Source: Verrucomicrobiaceae bacterium | Lineage (GTDB): Bacteria; Verrucomicrobiota; Verrucomicrobiia; Verrucomicrobiales; Verrucomicrobiaceae | Direction of reading: 5' to 3' | Assembly: GCA_016795365.1 (NCBI GenBank) | Contig: JAEUHN010000017.1 | Location: 248,001 to 312,000, forward strand | Length of the DNA: 64,000 nt | In this document: piece after piece, positions 35,614 through 44,841 of the stretch | How the letters are laid out: the number at the start of each line of letters is the position of its first letter | Position numbering within the stretch: position 1 is the first letter of the stretch | Notes under the pieces: model-generated | Told to the model about the DNA's origin: nothing | The model's input: the letters and a program-made list of their open reading frames with translations, nothing else | Database searches by the model: none | Program-made: the position numbers and the translations under genes

Positions 35614-38600
35614 ATGAAATTCGCACTGTCAATTCTTGCTGCCTTCGTCGGCTTGTCCCTGTTTCCCGGACAGGCCAGTGCCCAGAGCTTCTGGGCGTCG
35701 CGAAACCTCACAGACAACGGCACCAACTCGAATTTCGTGAACGGCAATTACCGTAGCTGTGGTGGTCTGTTGTTTTTTGCTGGCGGCTCGAGCACCTACA
35801 CCTACAACAACGAGGCCTGGGTGAGCAATGGCACCTTCGCAGGCACCTTTCCGCTGGCGTCACGAAACGTCGGCAGCCCCATTGCCTACAGCCCCGCCGA
35901 GTTTACCAAGGTGGGCAATCTTGTCTTCTTTGCTGCGACGGATGCCGTTCACGGGAGGGAGCTTTGGAAGTGTGATCTCACCACATTCGCCACGAGTCTG
36001 GTGAAGGACATACGTGCTACCTCCGCCTCCTCTTCGCCGCACAGCTTGGCGGAGTGCAATGGGAAGCTGCTTTTCATCTGCGATGCTGACAACAGCACCA
36101 TCTATGGTGATGAACTCTGGGTGAGCGATGGCACGGATGCGGGCACTGTGCTCCTCAAAGACATCATCCCAGGGAAGTCTGACTCAGGCGTCACTGGAGC
36201 GATTACCACCGTTGCCGGAATCGCGTATTTCGATGCGAATGCATTCAGTGGATCAGGCTCCGTTCCATGGCGGAGCGATGGAACGGCCGATGGGACCTAT
36301 CAACTCGTGAACCCCGGCACGTCTTCGAGTTATCCAGGAGCATTTACCCGCTACAACGGTGCGACCTATTTCTTCATGAGGACAGCCAACAGTGGGGGTG
36401 ACTACTCACTCTGGCGCAGCACCGAGACCTCGGCTGAACTGGTGAAAGAGAAAGTCGCTGACCGCCTGCCCGACGTGGTGGTGATCGCCAATAACCTGAT
36501 GTTCTTTCGCGGCTATGACAGTGCGAATGGAGAGGAAGTCTGGAAGTCTGATGGCACCACGAATGGCACGGTGCGGGTGACTGATGTGGGCCCCGGCACT
36601 GCCTACGGACTCGATGGCTACTACGGCAAGCCTTCCGAGATCGTCGCCATGGGCAACTACGTCTATTTCGTTGGCAATGATGGGTCCACGGGCAAACAGC
36701 TTTATCGCACGAATGGCACGACGACCAACCGGGTGGCGCTCATCTCCAACGTCACCACGAGTTCCAAGCCTGATCCGACTGGGTTGATTGTTTTCAACAA
36801 CACCCTGTTCTTTCGCATGGTCAGGGACGGCTATGGGCTGGAGTGGTTCACCTCCGATGGCACAAGCGTGAGTGCTGCTCCCGCGATTGATCTGTGGCCA
36901 GGCACTTCGAGTGGCATCGATACCTATCTCTACGTCTATTCAGGTGAGCAGATCGTGATCGGCAACAGTCTGTTTTTTGTGGGTCGTGATCCATCGGTGC
37001 GGCAGGAGCTGTGGCGCATCGGTCCTCCCCTCACGATCACCAGTCAGCCGCAATCGCGAATCCTGGGCACGGGATCGAACGTCACGTTCAGCGTGGCAGC
37101 CACCAGCGGCACGGCCCTCAGCTACTTGTGGAAAAAGAATGGAGTGGCAATCGGTGGTGCCACTGCCGCCTCTTACTCCATCAATAACCTGACACTTGCC
37201 CATGTGGGGAACTATGAAGCTCAGCTCGAGAGCGAAGATGGGACCGCAGGCTCTGCAGTCGCGAGGCTTGCCGTGGTGGATCGCACGGTCGTTCCCGCAT
37301 CGGTCGCTGCCGGCGGCACCATCACACTGAAGGTGACAGCGGCTGCGCCTAGCGGGGCTACGCTGAGCTATCAGTGGAAGCGTGGCACGACCGATCTGGC
37401 CAACGGTCCAACTCCAAGCACCGGCTTGGTGTCGGGAGCGCAGGGACCCACCCTCACGATTACCAAGGCGAGTGCCAATGAAGTCGGCACATACATCTGC
37501 ACTGTCAGTATTGGCCCAGGGCTCTCGCTGGAGACCCTGCCGGCTGCTGTGTCTGTGGTGTCGCCCCCAACGGTCGCGACCGAGCCCCTTTCACGTCTCG
37601 TGGCGGAAGGCACTCCTGTCACCTTCACCACGGCGGCCACGAACGCCACGGGAGTGAGCTACAAGTGGTTCTTCAACAACGTCGCCATCGCGGGTGCCAC
37701 CTCGGCTAGCTACTCGATCGCCAGTCCCCTGATCACGAACGGCGGATCGTATCGCTGCGAATTGCGAAACGCGGCAGGATTTGTTTACACGCAGTATGCT
37801 TATCTCAGTGTCGTCCGATTCACGACGGCTACGCTCACGGTGGCGGACGCCAGCACTTTGAAGATGAATGTGACTGTCGGAGCGGCTCCTGCGGCTGGTG
37901 TCACGTATTTGTGGCGTCTCGGAGGTGTCGCAGTTTCCAATGGAGTTCAGCCGAGTGGAGCCAGTATCTCTGGTGCCACGACGAACGCCATCACCATTGC
38001 CAATATCATGTCTGCGCAGGCCGGTGCGTGGACCTGCCAGATCACGGCCAGCGCCCTGACTTTGACTCCCACGATCGGCAACATCATGGTGAAGTATCGT
38101 CCTGTGGTCGCCAAGTCATCGGCTCCAGCGGCCCTCGTGAGCGGCCCCTTCACGTGGCAGCTCACCGCTTCGAATTCGCCGACTTTGTTCACGGTGTCCG
38201 GCCTGCCCTCGGGATTGAAATACACTCCAGCGACTGGCTTGATCTCCGGCACTCCGCTGGTGGCGGGCGCGTTCACTATTCGGGCTGCTGCTGCCAATGA
38301 TGCGGGCACGGGGCCGGCGGAGAGCCTGTCGCTGCCGATTTCTACCCTCGATAACTCACGGACGGGCACCTGGACGGTCAGTATTCCACGCCATCGGGCG
38401 CTCAATGGTTACCTGGGTGGGCTTGCCACCTTCGTGGTGAGCAATGCTGGCACTTACACTGGTAGCGTGGCCAATGGCGTGGCACCCGTGGCCGTGTCGG
38501 GACGTGTGACTGCGCCCGTGGGCGGCAATCCGACGATCTTGCAGCGAATCGTGCGTCCGGGCTTGCTCGATCTTTGGCTGAATATCACGCTGAATCCCAC

Positions 38601-39486
38601 GAATGGTTCGCTCGTGGGCACGCTGTCGGATGGCACAGACACGGCCAATGTGAGTGGTGGAAAACTGGCATTCGGAGCGGCGAATCTCGCTTCGAGCTAT
38701 TCAGGTCTCTACAACACGACGGCCGACATTCGATCCGTGTATTCCGCTGACACGTTCCCCCAGGGCAGGGGTTATGTTCAACTCAATGTCTCAGCCCTCG
38801 GCGCTGTGAGCGGAGCGGGCAGGGCGGGGGATGGCACGGCCTACAGTGTTTCATCGGCTATGTGGGCGGACGCCCGGTTCCCTGTTTACGTGCAGATGTA
38901 TGCTGGGCGCGGCAGCATGTCAGGCATTGCGCAGGTGTCATTGGGAGGCACGGCAGCGACGTCGGATGATCGCATCTCGTCCACGTTCTCTTGGTTTAAG
39001 ATGCCTTCGTTGTTGGCGACGGAGCGGCTTTACGCAGCCGGCTTCGATATTCCGGATGTCTCCTGGGTCGGGTCGCGATGGACTGCCACCACGCGCGGAC
39101 AGTTGCCTGCCGGATGGACGATCAAGACGAGCAACGGGAGGATCGCCATCGCACGTGGCAGCACAGAGACCGCCGCGCAGAGTTCGTCACTGACGCAGAA
39201 CTTCACCCTCGCGACGACCGGCGCTGGAACTTTCGACAGCCTTGCCAACGTGTGCTTCATCACGTGCAGCGCAAACCTCGCCACAGGCCTGTGCACCGGC
39301 TCCTTCCGGCTGACCGATCCCGCGACGCCTCCTTACGTTCGCACGGCCTCTTACTATGCCCTCATGATTCCGCACCTGGGCAACACGGCCTACGGTTGGT
39401 TCACCTTACCCAAGTTGCCGCAAAGTGGCGAAACGCTCACTACCTCTCCGGTCCTGGCGGGGCGTGTGGACGTCATCGCGCAGTGA
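35614..39486 (+). CDS. Large secreted protein: ELW/DGT propeller plus Ig-like domains
   Basis: This 1290-residue protein starts at ATG 35614, with a signal peptide ending at GQASAQ. Residues ~80-470 hold at least six repeats of the ELWxSDGTxxGTxxxxDI type, for example ELWVSDGTDAGTVLLKDI and EVWKSDGTTNGTVRVTD, likely a beta-propeller. Residues ~475-880 are I-set/Ig-like domains (QPQSRILGTGSNVTFSVAA, VAEGTPVTFTTAATNATG), then a He_PIG-type unit (LPSGLKYTPATGLISGTP). The last ~370 residues are beta-rich Gly/Ser repeats. No PEP-CTERM or autotransporter barrel was seen. It is probably an adhesive or surface protein. Confidence 0.88.
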   Translation: MKFALSILAAFVGLSLFPGQASAQSFWASRNLTDNGTNSNFVNGNYRSCGGLLFFAGGSSTYTYNNEAWVSNGTFAGTFPLASRNVGSPIAYSPAEFTKVGNLVFFAATDAVHGRELWKCDLTTFATSLVKDIRATSASSSPHSLAECNGKLLFICDADNSTIYGDELWVSDGTDAGTVLLKDIIPGKSDSGVTGAITTVAGIAYFDANAFSGSGSVPWRSDGTADGTYQLVNPGTSSSYPGAFTRYNGATYFFMRTANSGGDYSLWRSTETSAELVKEKVADRLPDVVVIANNLMFFRGYDSANGEEVWKSDGTTNGTVRVTDVGPGTAYGLDGYYGKPSEIVAMGNYVYFVGNDGSTGKQLYRTNGTTTNRVALISNVTTSSKPDPTGLIVFNNTLFFRMVRDGYGLEWFTSDGTSVSAAPAIDLWPGTSSGIDTYLYVYSGEQIVIGNSLFFVGRDPSVRQELWRIGPPLTITSQPQSRILGTGSNVTFSVAATSGTALSYLWKKNGVAIGGATAASYSINNLTLAHVGNYEAQLESEDGTAGSAVARLAVVDRTVVPASVAAGGTITLKVTAAAPSGATLSYQWKRGTTDLANGPTPSTGLVSGAQGPTLTITKASANEVGTYICTVSIGPGLSLETLPAAVSVVSPPTVATEPLSRLVAEGTPVTFTTAATNATGVSYKWFFNNVAIAGATSASYSIASPLITNGGSYRCELRNAAGFVYTQYAYLSVVRFTTATLTVADASTLKMNVTVGAAPAAGVTYLWRLGGVAVSNGVQPSGASISGATTNAITIANIMSAQAGAWTCQITASALTLTPTIGNIMVKYRPVVAKSSAPAALVSGPFTWQLTASNSPTLFTVSGLPSGLKYTPATGLISGTPLVAGAFTIRAAAANDAGTGPAESLSLPISTLDNSRTGTWTVSIPRHRALNGYLGGLATFVVSNAGTYTGSVANGVAPVAVSGRVTAPVGGNPTILQRIVRPGLLDLWLNITLNPTNGSLVGTLSDGTDTANVSGGKLAFGAANLASSYSGLYNTTADIRSVYSADTFPQGRGYVQLNVSALGAVSGAGRAGDGTAYSVSSAMWADARFPVYVQMYAGRGSMSGIAQVSLGGTAATSDDRISSTFSWFKMPSLLATERLYAAGFDIPDVSWVGSRWTATTRGQLPAGWTIKTSNGRIAIARGSTETAAQSSSLTQNFTLATTGAGTFDSLANVCFITCSANLATGLCTGSFRLTDPATPPYVRTASYYALMIPHLGNTAYGWFTLPKLPQSGETLTTSPVLAGRVDVIAQ

Positions 39487-39535
39487 TGAGGTGCCTCGCT
39501 CACCGAAGGCTCCAGCCAAGTCATCTCCCGGACCT

Positions 39536-39551
39536 GGAGAAGTGCTTCTCC
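39536..39551. terminator. Weak hairpin between convergent genes
   Basis: GGAGAA and TTCTCC form a 6-base stem (39536-39541, 39546-39551) with a 4-base loop. It lies between the stop of the large Ig protein and the end of the convergent sigma-factor gene. No T-run follows on either strand, so a terminator role is uncertain. Confidence 0.3.
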
Positions 39552-39608
39552 ATCATTCGCTGACTCAAAGAGAAACATGTCCAGTGAACGGACCACGATG
39601 GTTCTCGA

Positions 39609-40361
39609 TCATGTAGCACGTTCCGCATGATGACGAAGCATCCGCCACAGCTCGCTGATTTCCTCGGCGGTGATGCCGGGATTGGCCAGCGCGGCTTCTT
39701 CAGCAAAAAACCTCTCTGCCTGTGCTCTCAGCGTGCGATTGAAAAACGCCTTCAGCCGCACAGCTGTCGTGCCATGCTTGCTGGCCATCTGTTCCTGCGT
39801 GAGCGCTGGAGCCTCTGGCCATCTAGGCGCCAGCACCAGGGGCAGCAGATCACTCACAAGGGACTCGTTGCTGGTTCCGAGGTAGCGTGCTCGAAGCCGC
39901 ATCTCGGCGGATCTCCAGAGTGACAGTGCGAGGGCCAGGTCCTGAGCAGAGTCTTCGGTGAGATGCCACACATGGGCGATGTGATGGCAGCGCTCCGCGA
40001 AGTCGGTGTCGAACGACACAAACTCATGCTGCCCTCCGCGCTTTCGAGTTCCAGCCTTGGCGCGCTCATTGAGGTCCAGATTCTTGAAGCAGGTCATTAA
40101 CCACGAACTCAGTCGTGAGCCCCGTTCCGGATCAAACTTCGCCAGCAAGTCATCGCGAACCACTTCGACAAAGAAATCTTGGACCCGGTCCTGTGCATCA
40201 TCCACCGACAGCCCCCGCATTCGCGCGAACCCATAGATCGCCGGATAGTAGAGGGTGCAAAACTTGGCCAGGGAGAGCTGGCGTTCGCTTGCATCACCTT
40301 GCTGGATGCACTGGATCAGTGTGTGTGATGTGATGGGGAACAAGCGCGCTGACTCAGTCAT
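39609..40361 (-). CDS. ECF-type RNA polymerase sigma factor
   Basis: This 250-residue protein starts at ATG 40361 (an alternative lies 22 codons upstream). Sigma region 2 is seen in LYYPAIYGFARMRGLSVDDA followed by QDRVQDFFVEVV, and SRLSSWLMTCFKNLDLNERA covers 2.4. The C-terminal LTQEQMASKHGTTAVRLKAF is a region-4-like helix-turn-helix. It diverges from a transmembrane Ser/Thr kinase gene 207 bases away, a pairing known from planctomycete and verrucomicrobial ECF groups. The kinase may control it; no anti-sigma factor is present. Confidence 0.85.
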   Translation of the reverse strand: MTESARLFPITSHTLIQCIQQGDASERQLSLAKFCTLYYPAIYGFARMRGLSVDDAQDRVQDFFVEVVRDDLLAKFDPERGSRLSSWLMTCFKNLDLNERAKAGTRKRGGQHEFVSFDTDFAERCHHIAHVWHLTEDSAQDLALALSLWRSAEMRLRARYLGTSNESLVSDLLPLVLAPRWPEAPALTQEQMASKHGTTAVRLKAFFNRTLRAQAERFFAEEAALANPGITAEEISELWRMLRHHAERAT

Positions 40362-40568
40362 GACCTGTGCTTCTGTCAAAGGTGCGATTCGTCGGCGTGC
40401 AGGAACGCGATGCGATGATGCAAGCATAAGTAGAAATGCCGTCGCCTACCGGATCGGTGTTCGGTGGTGACAGACAAAATCGAAGTGTGCGTGTCGCGAC
40501 AACAAGCACCCAGGTTTCATCGTTGATCAGGACGCCATCTCCATTCATCTCATCGCCCACTCTTTTCG

Positions 40569-43500
40569 ATGCCGCCTCCCTCATCGACATCTCCTGCTCC
40601 CTCCTGGCTCACTGACCTTGGCTGGTCCGATCGGTTCGAACTACTCGAACGCATCGGCTCCGGCGGCATGGGGCAGGTCTGGCGGGCGCGCGAACGCGGC
40701 ACGGACCGCATCGTCGCGCTCAAGACCCTCGATCCCAGCAAGTCTGGCGACGATCATCTGCTCGCCCGGCTGGACATCGAGGCCGCCACCTTGATCAAGC
40801 TGCGCGACGCTGGCCAGCACGAGCACATCGTGCCCATCATCGACTTCAAGGTGAGCGACGCGCACGCCTGCCTTGTGATGGAGTTCATCCCAGGCCTCAA
40901 CCTGCGCAAGTGGTGCGACACCCATCAGCTCAGCCTCACGAAGCGAGTCGAACTCATCACCCAAGTCGCCCGCGCCACCGGCTGGTTCCACGCACTCGAC
41001 GTCATTCATCGCGATCTGAAGCCCGCGAACATCCTCGTCAGCGCCGTTACGCATCAGCCTGTGATCGTCGATTTCAGCATCGCCAAGATCAACGACACGC
41101 TGCCGCTCACTCTCACCAACGAAGCCCTCGGCACAGCTCCCTACATGGCCCCCGAGCAGCTCGACCGCACCCGCGGCGACATCACTCCCGCGACGGATGT
41201 GTATGCCCTCGGCGTCACTTTGTATGAACTGCTCACCCACATCCTGCCACATCCCGGCGAGTTGCCGCAGATCATCCAGCGGCATCAGAACGAAGTGGCC
41301 CCTGCCCGCCCTTCGCTCATCAACAAAGACGTGCCGCGCGACCTGGAGAGCATCTGCCTCAAAGCCCTTTCCCATCGCCCGATCGATCGTTACGCCAGCG
41401 GCACCGAGCTGGCGGATGATCTGGATCACTTCCTTGCCGGAGAACCTGTCACCGCACGACCGCTCTCCACAATGGCACACCTCGTTCGTCAGGCGCAGCG
41501 AAAGCCCGCGCTCACCATCGCGCTGGCTGCATGCCTGCTTCTGGCACTGCTGGCCGGCTGGGGCATTTTGCGCGCGGGGAATGAGCGTCACCAGCGGGAG
41601 ATTGAGGCACGCCTTACCGCCGCCTACCGGCAGGAGGGTTGGACGCGCAGCAGCCTTCAGGCGGCAGAGGCGGAGATCGCGCTCCTGGCTGTCGATGATC
41701 CTGCGTTGGCAGCCCGGCACTCGACTCTGCTGTGTGCAGATGTGGCGGGAGACTTTGAGAACACGTTGCGCCGTGGCGACTTCAAATCATCACAGCTCGA
41801 ATGGCTGCGCGATGCGGCCTTGCCCTGGCTGCGCAGTCAAAAACATCCACAGGCAGCGGCGTTCGATCAACTGCTCGCCGAGCGCCTCGGGCGCTGGGAG
41901 ACACGTGCCCAGATCGCCGCGCCCTTCGACGATCTCCAGGGCCTGTTCCCACGCTCCAGGTTGCAGGTGCGAGACGGGTTGCTTCATACCCGGACTGAAA
42001 CAGGGCTTGCTGCGGACTTGGAGGGCGATGCCCCACAGATCCGCGTGCTGGATGATGCCCGCAGCCCCATCGAGGTATCCATGACCTTCCAGGCAGATGC
42101 CGCCAAGTTTAGGCGGCTGCGTGTTAGCCACCAGTGCCAGTCCCTCCGGCTCGATGTTTATCTTTTCAAGCTGGCACATGCTCCGAGTGCCGTGCGAGCA
42201 CTACTCCCGGATCTATCCAACCTCGATCCAAAAGGCTATGTGCTATTCAGCAGCCGTGACCGCTCCCGAACCTTTGATCAGGCCACATATATCCCTGACA
42301 GCAGCGTGCTAATCCGGGGCTGCACACTTACCACACGCATCGAGGACCGGCGGCTCACGGTCGATCTCGACGGACGTTGGTCCACGAGCATCGAAGATTT
42401 GTTTGCCTTCACATCGGCGGCTGGCAGCAACTCGATGGACCTCTATTGGCCTCCTAGCCTCGGCTTGCGCCAGATGATCGTGCGCACTCGGTCGGCGGGG
42501 GGCGCTGGCCCCATGGAGCAGGCGGATGTGCTCTTTTCCCAGGATGCCTTCCGCGATGCCCAGCGCCTCTACGAGAGCCTGCTCAGCGATCCCGCCTTGA
42601 GTGCCGAGGCCAGCTACAAGCTCGCCCGCTGCCTGGGAAAACAGGGGGATAGCGCCGCAGCCCACTCCCTGTGGGAAAAGATCAGCCAGGGCTCCCCCAG
42701 TGCCTGGCAGCAGCTCAGCACCTATCCGCTCTGGCTTACGGCGGCGAGGACTGGCGGCCCGACCGCTGCCAGGCCCTATCTGGCAAGATTGCCGCAGCGC
42801 GAAGACATTGCCCCTCAGCTCAAGGCCACTATCTCCAGCAAAGATCAAAGTGTCATCCTCAAGGCCTATCGAAGTGTTGGCCATGGCCTCAATGCCCTCC
42901 GACGTGATGTAACGGCACTGAATGAAGCCGCGAAGGCCTTTGCCATCATGGCCATCAGCAGCCCGGAGACAGCTGTGTCTCTGGCTCTGCCTCTGCACTT
43001 TGGCGGACTCGACGACCTGAGCCGTCGAATGCTCAATGACGGTCTGAAGTCTCCGGGCATCTGGACCAAGGATAAAACCTGCCAAGATGTCGCTGGAGTC
43101 GCCTTGGAGCACTGGACACGCATCAGCCGCAGCGAAAAGACGGCAGACCTACGCAGGGCGTTGGCAGGGTGGTCTGAGGCCTATCCCCAAAATCCAACCT
43201 ATCGTGCCATCGCCCAGCAAGAGGACGGCCGTGTGCTGGCCCGAACTGGAAAGCTATCCCAGGCTCTCAATGTTGCCCAGGAGGCTCATGGTAACTCCAA
43301 AGCTGACGCACGTATCCTCACCGCAGGCTGGCTGCTGGAAGGCATGATCCGTCAGGAATTGGGTCAGCCCGCCGAAGCTCAGATCGCCTGGCAGCAAGCC
43401 ACACAGACTGACGTTGATGCCGAGGGCCGCAGCGCCCTGCACCTCACGGACCTCATCCTCTTGCACACGGCCGCCCGCACCTGGACGCGCGAGACCTGCA

Positions 43501-43997
43501 CCCAGGTCATCACAGAGATCATGGGCAGGGGAAAGACGAGCAGCACCGCCAATACCGCCCGCAGCCTTTTCATCTCCCAGTTCATGATCGGTGACGAATT
43601 CATCCGCAGCCTCAACGGCATCGCCGAGAGGCCTCAAGGCCACCAGTTCCTCAAGAATGCCATCTTTCGCCGCATCACCGCGCGTGAAGCGGTCACCCAC
43701 ATCTATCGGTTGATCATGAGCAGCTACTTCGTCAGCACCGCCTTCACCCAGCCCACCGCCGAGCAGGCTGCCCGCGTGGACCAACTCACCGAGCACCTCA
43801 CCGAAGCCATCGCCACCCTCCCCGAAGGCGAGGCCAGCCTGCACCTCTACTTCCAGACCTGGGCCACTGTCCCTGCCGCGCTCGACCCCGCGATGTTCCA
43901 GCCAGATCCGCGCTTCGCCACTCTCAATGCAGAACTGAAATGGCTGCTCGCCCAGCGCTACACGCACCTGGGCAAGTCCTTCATAGCGGACCAATAA
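40569..43997 (+). CDS. Transmembrane Ser/Thr protein kinase with TPR-like sensor region
   Basis: This 1142-residue protein has an N-terminal Hanks-type kinase domain (residues 22-290): glycine loop IGSGGMGQVWRA, lysine K52, catalytic loop H147-R-D-L-K-P-A-N, and APYMAPEQ. The metal-binding motif is D168-F-S instead of DFG. One membrane helix lies at about 314-336. The ~800 residues beyond are predicted extracytoplasmic, first a strand-rich part and then TPR-like helices (AQRLYESLLSDPALSAEASY, AAHSLWEKISQGSPSAWQQL). It is probably a sensor kinase working with the divergent ECF sigma factor. Confidence 0.9.
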   Translation: MPPPSSTSPAPSWLTDLGWSDRFELLERIGSGGMGQVWRARERGTDRIVALKTLDPSKSGDDHLLARLDIEAATLIKLRDAGQHEHIVPIIDFKVSDAHACLVMEFIPGLNLRKWCDTHQLSLTKRVELITQVARATGWFHALDVIHRDLKPANILVSAVTHQPVIVDFSIAKINDTLPLTLTNEALGTAPYMAPEQLDRTRGDITPATDVYALGVTLYELLTHILPHPGELPQIIQRHQNEVAPARPSLINKDVPRDLESICLKALSHRPIDRYASGTELADDLDHFLAGEPVTARPLSTMAHLVRQAQRKPALTIALAACLLLALLAGWGILRAGNERHQREIEARLTAAYRQEGWTRSSLQAAEAEIALLAVDDPALAARHSTLLCADVAGDFENTLRRGDFKSSQLEWLRDAALPWLRSQKHPQAAAFDQLLAERLGRWETRAQIAAPFDDLQGLFPRSRLQVRDGLLHTRTETGLAADLEGDAPQIRVLDDARSPIEVSMTFQADAAKFRRLRVSHQCQSLRLDVYLFKLAHAPSAVRALLPDLSNLDPKGYVLFSSRDRSRTFDQATYIPDSSVLIRGCTLTTRIEDRRLTVDLDGRWSTSIEDLFAFTSAAGSNSMDLYWPPSLGLRQMIVRTRSAGGAGPMEQADVLFSQDAFRDAQRLYESLLSDPALSAEASYKLARCLGKQGDSAAAHSLWEKISQGSPSAWQQLSTYPLWLTAARTGGPTAARPYLARLPQREDIAPQLKATISSKDQSVILKAYRSVGHGLNALRRDVTALNEAAKAFAIMAISSPETAVSLALPLHFGGLDDLSRRMLNDGLKSPGIWTKDKTCQDVAGVALEHWTRISRSEKTADLRRALAGWSEAYPQNPTYRAIAQQEDGRVLARTGKLSQALNVAQEAHGNSKADARILTAGWLLEGMIRQELGQPAEAQIAWQQATQTDVDAEGRSALHLTDLILLHTAARTWTRETCTQVITEIMGRGKTSSTANTARSLFISQFMIGDEFIRSLNGIAERPQGHQFLKNAIFRRITAREAVTHIYRLIMSSYFVSTAFTQPTAEQAARVDQLTEHLTEAIATLPEGEASLHLYFQTWATVPAALDPAMFQPDPRFATLNAELKWLLAQRYTHLGKSFIADQ

Positions 43998-44160
43998 TTG
44001 GAGAACCGATCCGGCTTGCAGAACTATTTTCGCTGCGACTGTTATCGCTGGACATTGAGACTTTGGCCCAAGAGCTGTCGCGCGTGAAAAAACTAAAATT
44101 CGCGTGTCACCGCGAATCTCTATTCCGGTAAGCGGTTGTGTCTTGGCACCCCAATCAAAC

Positions 44161-44808
44161 GTGAGACACTCCCCACTGACCATACTCGCCACGCTTGCAG
44201 CGCTTTTGCTCGTCGGATGCGCGAGCATTCCGCCTCGCCCACTCACTGTCGAGGAGCAACACTTGGTTGGTATTTGGATGGTTAATCAATGGGCAAAAGG
44301 GATTGGGCGCATGCGCGGGGTATATCAGTTCCTACCGAACCGTAGCCTCATTATGCTGGTCCACTCCGGCAGAGGCATGTCACAGACAAGCGTGCAATGG
44401 GAGGCGATAGATGGGCAGCTCCATGTTACAGGCTTTGGCAAGCCTGATGCCTGGCAAGCCTATCGTTTCAGCGAAGATGGCAATACTCTTTACGTCCGCA
44501 ACGATAGCGGCCAGGAAGACACATGGCAGCGCTATTCGCACAATCCCTACCATCCCTTACAGCAGGCGTATGCCCAAATACCGGATCACGGTTGGGGGCG
44601 GGCGGGTGTCTCCGGCCTTGCTGATTTGATGCATGGCGCAATGACTGCGGATGTAGCCATTCACAGACAACGGGCCGCTCTGGGCGATGCTGACTCCCTT
44701 CGCTGGCTCGAAGAGAACGAAGACAGAATACACGCCATGGGAAGCAGCTTAGACCAAAGTCACGAAGACGCTTTGGCACGCGAACGGGGGCGATTCCCCA
44801 TTGATTAA
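44161..44808 (+). CDS. Hypothetical lipoprotein, island gene 1
   Basis: This 215-residue protein starts at GTG 44161, which places a lipoprotein signal (LATLAALLLVGCASIPP) at the very N-terminus; a GTG at 44104 would add 19 residues before it. The body contains VEEQHLVGIWMVNQWAKG and YQFLPNRSLIMLV, a pattern like small lipocalin/META-type beta domains, followed by a helical C-terminal part. No family was recognised. It opens a run of seven same-strand unknown genes. Confidence 0.7.
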   Translation: MRHSPLTILATLAALLLVGCASIPPRPLTVEEQHLVGIWMVNQWAKGIGRMRGVYQFLPNRSLIMLVHSGRGMSQTSVQWEAIDGQLHVTGFGKPDAWQAYRFSEDGNTLYVRNDSGQEDTWQRYSHNPYHPLQQAYAQIPDHGWGRAGVSGLADLMHGAMTADVAIHRQRAALGDADSLRWLEENEDRIHAMGSSLDQSHEDALARERGRFPID

Positions 44809-44841
44809 CAAACTGCCACCGCACTTTCACCCTCATATTCT

